A program made the translations under genes and the position numbers. A stretch of 11,630 nucleotides of DNA from Chloroflexota bacterium. Its GTDB lineage: Bacteria > Chloroflexota > Dehalococcoidia > GIF9 > UBA5629. The DNA is taken from contig VGOF01000030.1 of the NCBI GenBank assembly GCA_016875975.1, positions 1 through 11,630 on the forward strand, read 5' to 3'. Below are positions 8,626 through 11,630 of this stretch, in pieces. Position 1 is the first letter of the stretch; every line of letters begins with the position of its first letter. The notes beneath the pieces were generated by a model. The model searched no databases, was not told the origin of the DNA, and saw only the letters and a program-made list of their open reading frames with translations.

Positions 8626-8985
8626 CTAATTCTTTAGTTTATCCTGGGCTAATGATAGAAGCTTGGAGAAACTGGCCGGGTCGCTAACCGCCATTTCTGC
8701 CAGTGCCTTGCGATTTATCTCGACGTTAGCCTTAGACAGACCATTGATGAACTGGCTGTAAGAAAGTCCACCGGCCTTGGCAGCAGCGCTGATTCGCGTA
8801 ATCCACAACCGCCTCATATCGCCTTTGCGCTCACGACGATGGCAATAAGCATAGTGCAAGGCATGTAACAGAGACTCATGTGCGCGCCGATAGAGCTTAT
8901 GCCTGGTGGCTCTATGTCCCTTGGTCAGCTTCAGAACTTTCTTATGTCGTCGGCGGGTAAGTACGCCGCCTTTAGCTCGTGGCAA
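8626..8985 (-). CDS. rplT: Large ribosomal subunit protein bL20
   Basis: bL20 binds 23S rRNA early in 50S assembly and in several bacteria represses its own operon. The 119-residue length is normal. The protein is highly basic with MPRAKGGVLTRRRHKK at the N-terminus, the rRNA-binding helix region about 10-60, RRLWITRISAAA (58-69), GLSYSQFINGL (73-83) and NRKALAEMAVSDP. The start is TTG at 8985: it is the only codon giving the conserved MPRxK beginning, and an in-frame TAA (the rpmI stop) lies six codons upstream. AGGAGG is 6 bases before it. rpmI ends 15 bases upstream and pheS begins 18 bases downstream. Confidence 0.96.
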   Translation of the reverse strand: MPRAKGGVLTRRRHKKVLKLTKGHRATRHKLYRRAHESLLHALHYAYCHRRERKGDMRRLWITRISAAAKAGGLSYSQFINGLSKANVEINRKALAEMAVSDPASFSKLLSLAQDKLKN

Positions 8986-8991
8986 TTCATT

Positions 8992-8997
8992 CCTCCT
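8992..8997 (-). promoter_or_regulatory. Strong Shine-Dalgarno of rplT deciding a TTG start
   Basis: A perfect AGGAGG lies 6 bases before TTG (8985-8983). An ATG at 8990-8988 lies between them, only one base from the site and out of frame; it would give a 19-codon peptide ending at 8931. The spacing and the conserved protein start both favour TTG. Confidence 0.75.
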
Positions 8998-9000
8998 GGA

Positions 9001-9204
9001 TTACTTTAAACCGTAGGGCATCAGCCTCCGGAGCCTTGGCCTGTCTGGCCGCTGGGCTTCGATCGTCTCGTCAAAAAGGCCCCGAGTCCTGGCTGGTTTT
9101 TTTCGCCTTAGATGGCTCTTGCCACCCTTGACTCGCATAATTTTACCGCTCCCTGTTATATGAAAGCGGCTTTTGGCACCTTTATGTGTCTTTAATTTCG
9201 GCAT
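9001..9204 (-). CDS. rpmI: Large ribosomal subunit protein bL35
   Basis: Small basic 50S protein, 67 residues, close to the usual 64-66. MPKLKTHKGAKSRFHITGSGKI is the family signature region (the MPKxKTHxGAxKRF and TGSGK elements), followed by KSHLRRKK and the C-terminal RRLMPYGLK. The ATG at 9204 directly follows the infC TAA (TAAATG), so ribosomes finishing infC could re-initiate. AAGGAAG at 9219-9213, inside the infC end, lies 8 bases before the ATG. It sits in the conserved infC-rpmI-rplT cluster. Confidence 0.96.
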   Translation of the reverse strand: MPKLKTHKGAKSRFHITGSGKIMRVKGGKSHLRRKKPARTRGLFDETIEAQRPDRPRLRRLMPYGLK

Positions 9205-9777
9205 TTATACTTCTTCCTTAACCTTTGGCTCCTTGGCCTGAGCTTGCTTCGCTGAAACAGGAGTGAGCACCATATTCATAACCCGGCCTTCTACTAGAGA
9301 CAGACTTTCTGCAGAGGCAGAGCCATCAAAACTCGCTACGTCTTTTAAATCTTCCGCTACTTTCCTCAAAGCTCTTATGCCGAGTTCTGGATGGGTCACC
9401 TCACGACCCCGAAAAACTACGAAAACCCTTACCTTGCCACCCTCCTCCAACAGCTTCCTGGCAATCTTGATCTTGGTCTCGAGGTCATGCTCCTTTACGC
9501 GAGGCCTGATTCTAATTTCCTTGAGCAGGCCGGTTTTTTGGCCTTTCTTCGCTCGCCGCTCCTTCTTCGTCTGCTCATACCTGAATTTGCCATAGTCTAA
9601 CAGGCGGCAGACGGGCGGAGTCGCTGTTGGGGAAACTTCCACCAAGTCAAGATTCTTCTCATCGGCAATCTGAAGCGCTCTCTCTATTGGAATCACACCC
9701 AACTGCTCCCCTGCTTCGCCGATGAGCCTTACTTGCCTAACCCGGATCTCTCGGTTTACACGTAGCTCTTTAGTTAT
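9205..9777 (-). CDS. infC: Translation initiation factor IF-3, starting at a rare AUA codon
   Basis: IF3 binds the 30S subunit, prevents premature 50S joining and checks start codon and initiator tRNA. The C-terminal domain (KEIRIRPRVKEHDLETK, VFVVFRGREVTHPELG) and the N-terminal domain (LDLVEVSPTATPPVCRLLDYGKFRYE) are complete. Homology continues upstream of the first TTG (9702) through TKELRVNREIRVRQVRLI and GEAGEQ, which is the normal IF3 N-terminus. That 25-codon stretch has no ATG, GTG, TTG or CTG before an in-frame TAG at 9789-9787. The best start is ATA at 9777-9775, giving 190 residues, with GGAGGT 11 bases upstream. IF3 genes are known for rare starts (AUU in E. coli) used in autoregulation, so AUA is plausible. 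The tail after residue about 175 (KQAQAKEPKVKEEV) is charged and low-complexity. Family certain; start codon inferred. Confidence 0.9.
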   Translation of the reverse strand: MTKELRVNREIRVRQVRLIGEAGEQLGVIPIERALQIADEKNLDLVEVSPTATPPVCRLLDYGKFRYEQTKKERRAKKGQKTGLLKEIRIRPRVKEHDLETKIKIARKLLEEGGKVRVFVVFRGREVTHPELGIRALRKVAEDLKDVASFDGSASAESLSLVEGRVMNMVLTPVSAKQAQAKEPKVKEEV

Positions 9778-9788
9778 GTTTTTCTTCT

Positions 9789-9794
9789 ACCTCC
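9789..9794 (-). promoter_or_regulatory. Ribosome binding site of infC
   Basis: GGAGGT lies 11 bases before the proposed AUA start (9777) in a purine-rich leader. The spacing is slightly long. It overlaps the ATG at 9796, so it cannot serve that ATG; this supports initiation further downstream, in the IF3 frame. Confidence 0.6.
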
Positions 9795-9816
9795 ATGCTA
9801 CAGACAGTCGGTCGCA

Positions 9817-9845
9817 AATATATCATATTGGCTCGAATAAATCAA
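9817..9845 (-). promoter_or_regulatory. Candidate sigma-70-type promoter for infC and downstream genes
   Basis: TTGATT (9845-9840) and TATATT (9822-9817) are separated by exactly 17 bases, matching 4 of 6 and 5 of 6 consensus positions. The -35 overlaps the thrS stop codon. Transcription would start near 9810, giving a leader of roughly 33 bases before the AUA start. This would let infC-rpmI-rplT-pheST be expressed separately from thrS, as happens in E. coli. It is a sequence match only. Confidence 0.4.
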
Positions 9846-11584
9846 AGCTTGTCCGTAGCTTTGGTTGCAATTACCGATTTTGCCCTGCTGATGAACTCAG
9901 CAATCGGCAAGACTCCTACATCCTCGCCATTTCTCAGTCTGAGAGAAACCGAAGATGAACTCATCTCCTTATCGCCGATAACCAGCATATACGGAATCTT
10001 GTTCAACTGCGCCTCTCTTATCTTCAAATTCATCCTCTCTGAGCGTTCATCAACCTGTACCCGCATGCCGCCCCCCCGCAGTTGATTCGCCACTTGATTC
10101 ACATAGTCCAGGTGCCGGTCAGCAATAGGAATTGCCACCACCTGAACTGGAGATAACCACACAGGAAAAGCACCGGCATAGTGCTCTACCAGGCATGCCA
10201 TGAACCGCTCCATGCTTCCCAGCACCGTCCGATGCACCATTACCACCTGATGCTCCGCTCCATCATCCCCAATATAATTCACATCAAAGCGTTGCGGCAA
10301 ATTGAAATCAACCTGTATGGTAGGCCCCTGCCATAATCGCCCCAGGGCATCCTTGAGCTTCACATCTATCTTAGGCCCATAGAAGACGCCCTCTCCCGGG
10401 TCGATTTCATATTCTATATGAAGGTCTTCAAGCACCTTGCACAGCGCTTCCGTTGCCATCTCCCATACCTCCAACGTACCGGCATACTTCTCCGGCCGTG
10501 TTGATAGCATAATCTGGTATTCATCAAAGCCAAATGTCCTCAGCATAAAGCGCGCCAGCTCGACTGCCTGCGTCACCTCATCCACAATCTGGTCCGGTCG
10601 GCAGAAAATATGAGCATCGTCCTGAGTAAAACCCCTGACTCTGGCCAGACCATGCAACACCCCCGACCTCTCATAGCGATAAACCGTGCCCAGTTCAGCA
10701 AAGCGCATCGGCAAGCTGCGGTAGCTACGTAATTGAGTTTTATACATAAGTATGTGCCCGATGCAGTTCATCGGCTTCACCACGTATTCCACTTCATCAA
10801 TCTGCATTGGTGAGTACATGCTGTCACGGTAGAAATTCCAATGCCCGCTGGCTTTCCACAGGTCCACCTTGGATATATGCGGCGTGAACACGATGTCATA
10901 GCCGCGCTTCCTGTGTTCCTCTCGCCAAAAGTCCTCAATCAACTGGCGCACGGTACCGCCCTTGGGATGCCAGTGCACTAGGCCCGGCCCAGCTTCCTCA
11001 TGGAGGCTGAAAAGGTCAAGCTCCTTGCCCAGCTTTCGATGGTCTCGCTTAGCCGCTTGCTCAAGCCGTGCCAGGTAGCTCTCCAGCTCGGCTTCAGTAT
11101 CAAAGGCAACACCGTAAATCCTTTGTAACATGGGGCGCTTCTCGTCGCCGCGCCAGTAGGCGCCAGCAATACTGGTCAGTTTGAATGCCTTCACCTCACC
11201 AGTTGAATCCACGTGAGGCCCACGACACAAATCAACGAAGGAACCCTGCCGATAGATGCTCACTTTGTCGTCGGGCAGTTCCCGAATCAGTTCAACTTTG
11301 TAAGACTGAGAGGAAAAAAGCTTAAGCGCTTCCGGCTTATCCATCTCTTCTCTGACAAAAGGAAGACTGGCAGCTACAATCTCCTTCATCCTGGCTTCTA
11401 TCTTGGGCAGGTCATCGGGAACTAGCGCTCTGGGCAAGTCAAAATCATAGTAGAAGCCGTCCTCTATCGCTGGCCCGATTCCGAACTTGGCTTCGGGAAA
11501 CAGCGATTGTACCGCCTCAGCCATTATGTGTGCGGCAGAATGCCGCATCTTCTCCTGCCTTGCCTCTTGTTCTGCAGTAGACAT
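9842..11584 (-). CDS. thrS: Threonyl-tRNA synthetase lacking the TGS domain
   Basis: Class II synthetase that charges tRNA-Thr. At 580 residues it is about 60 shorter than the usual 640 because the N-terminal TGS domain is absent. The protein starts directly at the editing (N2) domain with HSAAH (His15, His19) and CRGPH (Cys120, His124), matching the four residues that clear Ser-tRNA-Thr in E. coli ThrRS. The catalytic core (about 190-470) has zinc ligands Cys274 (PMNCIGH), His325 (QDDAHIF) and His451 (HRTVLGSMER), motif 2 RYERSG (303-308) and motif 3 Arg460. The anticodon-binding domain is about 475-570. The ATG at 11584 has GAGG 7 bases upstream, and an in-frame TGA at 11605-11603 excludes a longer form. 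infC follows after about 64 bases. The enzyme is expected to be active and proofreading. Confidence 0.96.
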   Translation of the reverse strand: MSTAEQEARQEKMRHSAAHIMAEAVQSLFPEAKFGIGPAIEDGFYYDFDLPRALVPDDLPKIEARMKEIVAASLPFVREEMDKPEALKLFSSQSYKVELIRELPDDKVSIYRQGSFVDLCRGPHVDSTGEVKAFKLTSIAGAYWRGDEKRPMLQRIYGVAFDTEAELESYLARLEQAAKRDHRKLGKELDLFSLHEEAGPGLVHWHPKGGTVRQLIEDFWREEHRKRGYDIVFTPHISKVDLWKASGHWNFYRDSMYSPMQIDEVEYVVKPMNCIGHILMYKTQLRSYRSLPMRFAELGTVYRYERSGVLHGLARVRGFTQDDAHIFCRPDQIVDEVTQAVELARFMLRTFGFDEYQIMLSTRPEKYAGTLEVWEMATEALCKVLEDLHIEYEIDPGEGVFYGPKIDVKLKDALGRLWQGPTIQVDFNLPQRFDVNYIGDDGAEHQVVMVHRTVLGSMERFMACLVEHYAGAFPVWLSPVQVVAIPIADRHLDYVNQVANQLRGGGMRVQVDERSERMNLKIREAQLNKIPYMLVIGDKEMSSSSVSLRLRNGEDVGVLPIAEFISRAKSVIATKATDKL

Positions 11585-11630
11585 TGCTATTCCTCTTCTA
11601 CATCAAACAAAAACCCCACGCTACTTAGAG

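Noticed and set aside
9205..9702. Short infC starting at TTG 9702
   Set aside because: It would remove the first 25 residues of the conserved IF3 N-terminal domain, which are clearly encoded upstream in the same frame.

Overview
The window is a dense, conventional bacterial housekeeping segment of about 50% GC by eye. Intergenic gaps are at most about 65 bases. There are no RNA genes, mobile elements, CRISPR arrays or long repeats. Two gene trains converge near 3630-3669. The gene content fits a Dehalococcoidia-like member of the Chloroflexota: a site-2 protease / ispG / proS cluster, an ADP-forming acyl-CoA synthetase alpha protein, and four-cysteine knuckles in ProRS and PheS. This placement is inferred from gene order and family flavour and was not tested by a search.

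Plus strand (1-3629). The 3' part of an RseP-type intramembrane metalloprotease overlaps the GTG start of ispG (penultimate MEP-pathway enzyme, Fe-S) by four bases (GTGA). Prolyl-tRNA synthetase (proS) follows 47 bases later. The three are probably co-transcribed, perhaps with dxr upstream outside the window.

Minus strand (11584 down to 3670). The order is thrS - infC - rpmI - rplT - pheS - pheT, followed by an acyl-CoA synthetase (NDP-forming) alpha-type protein. The first six genes keep the same order as the E. coli thrS-infC-rpmI-rplT-pheST cluster; the acyl-CoA synthetase sits where ihfA lies in E. coli. Functionally this is a translation cluster: two aminoacyl-tRNA synthetases, initiation factor IF3 and ribosomal proteins L35 and L20. 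With proS, the window supplies charging of threonine, phenylalanine and proline tRNAs.

Most informative details. (1) infC has no ATG, GTG or TTG that gives a full-length protein. The full IF3 N-terminus is encoded upstream of the first TTG and can only begin at an AUA codon behind a GGAGGT Shine-Dalgarno, which fits the rare-start autoregulation known for infC. (2) The threonyl-tRNA synthetase lacks the N-terminal TGS domain but keeps a complete editing site. (3) rplT starts at TTG with an out-of-frame ATG between its Shine-Dalgarno and the start. (4) The acyl-CoA synthetase alpha protein stands without a beta (ATP-grasp) partner and has divergent signatures around an intact phospho-histidine motif. 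I found no clearly new biological system here.
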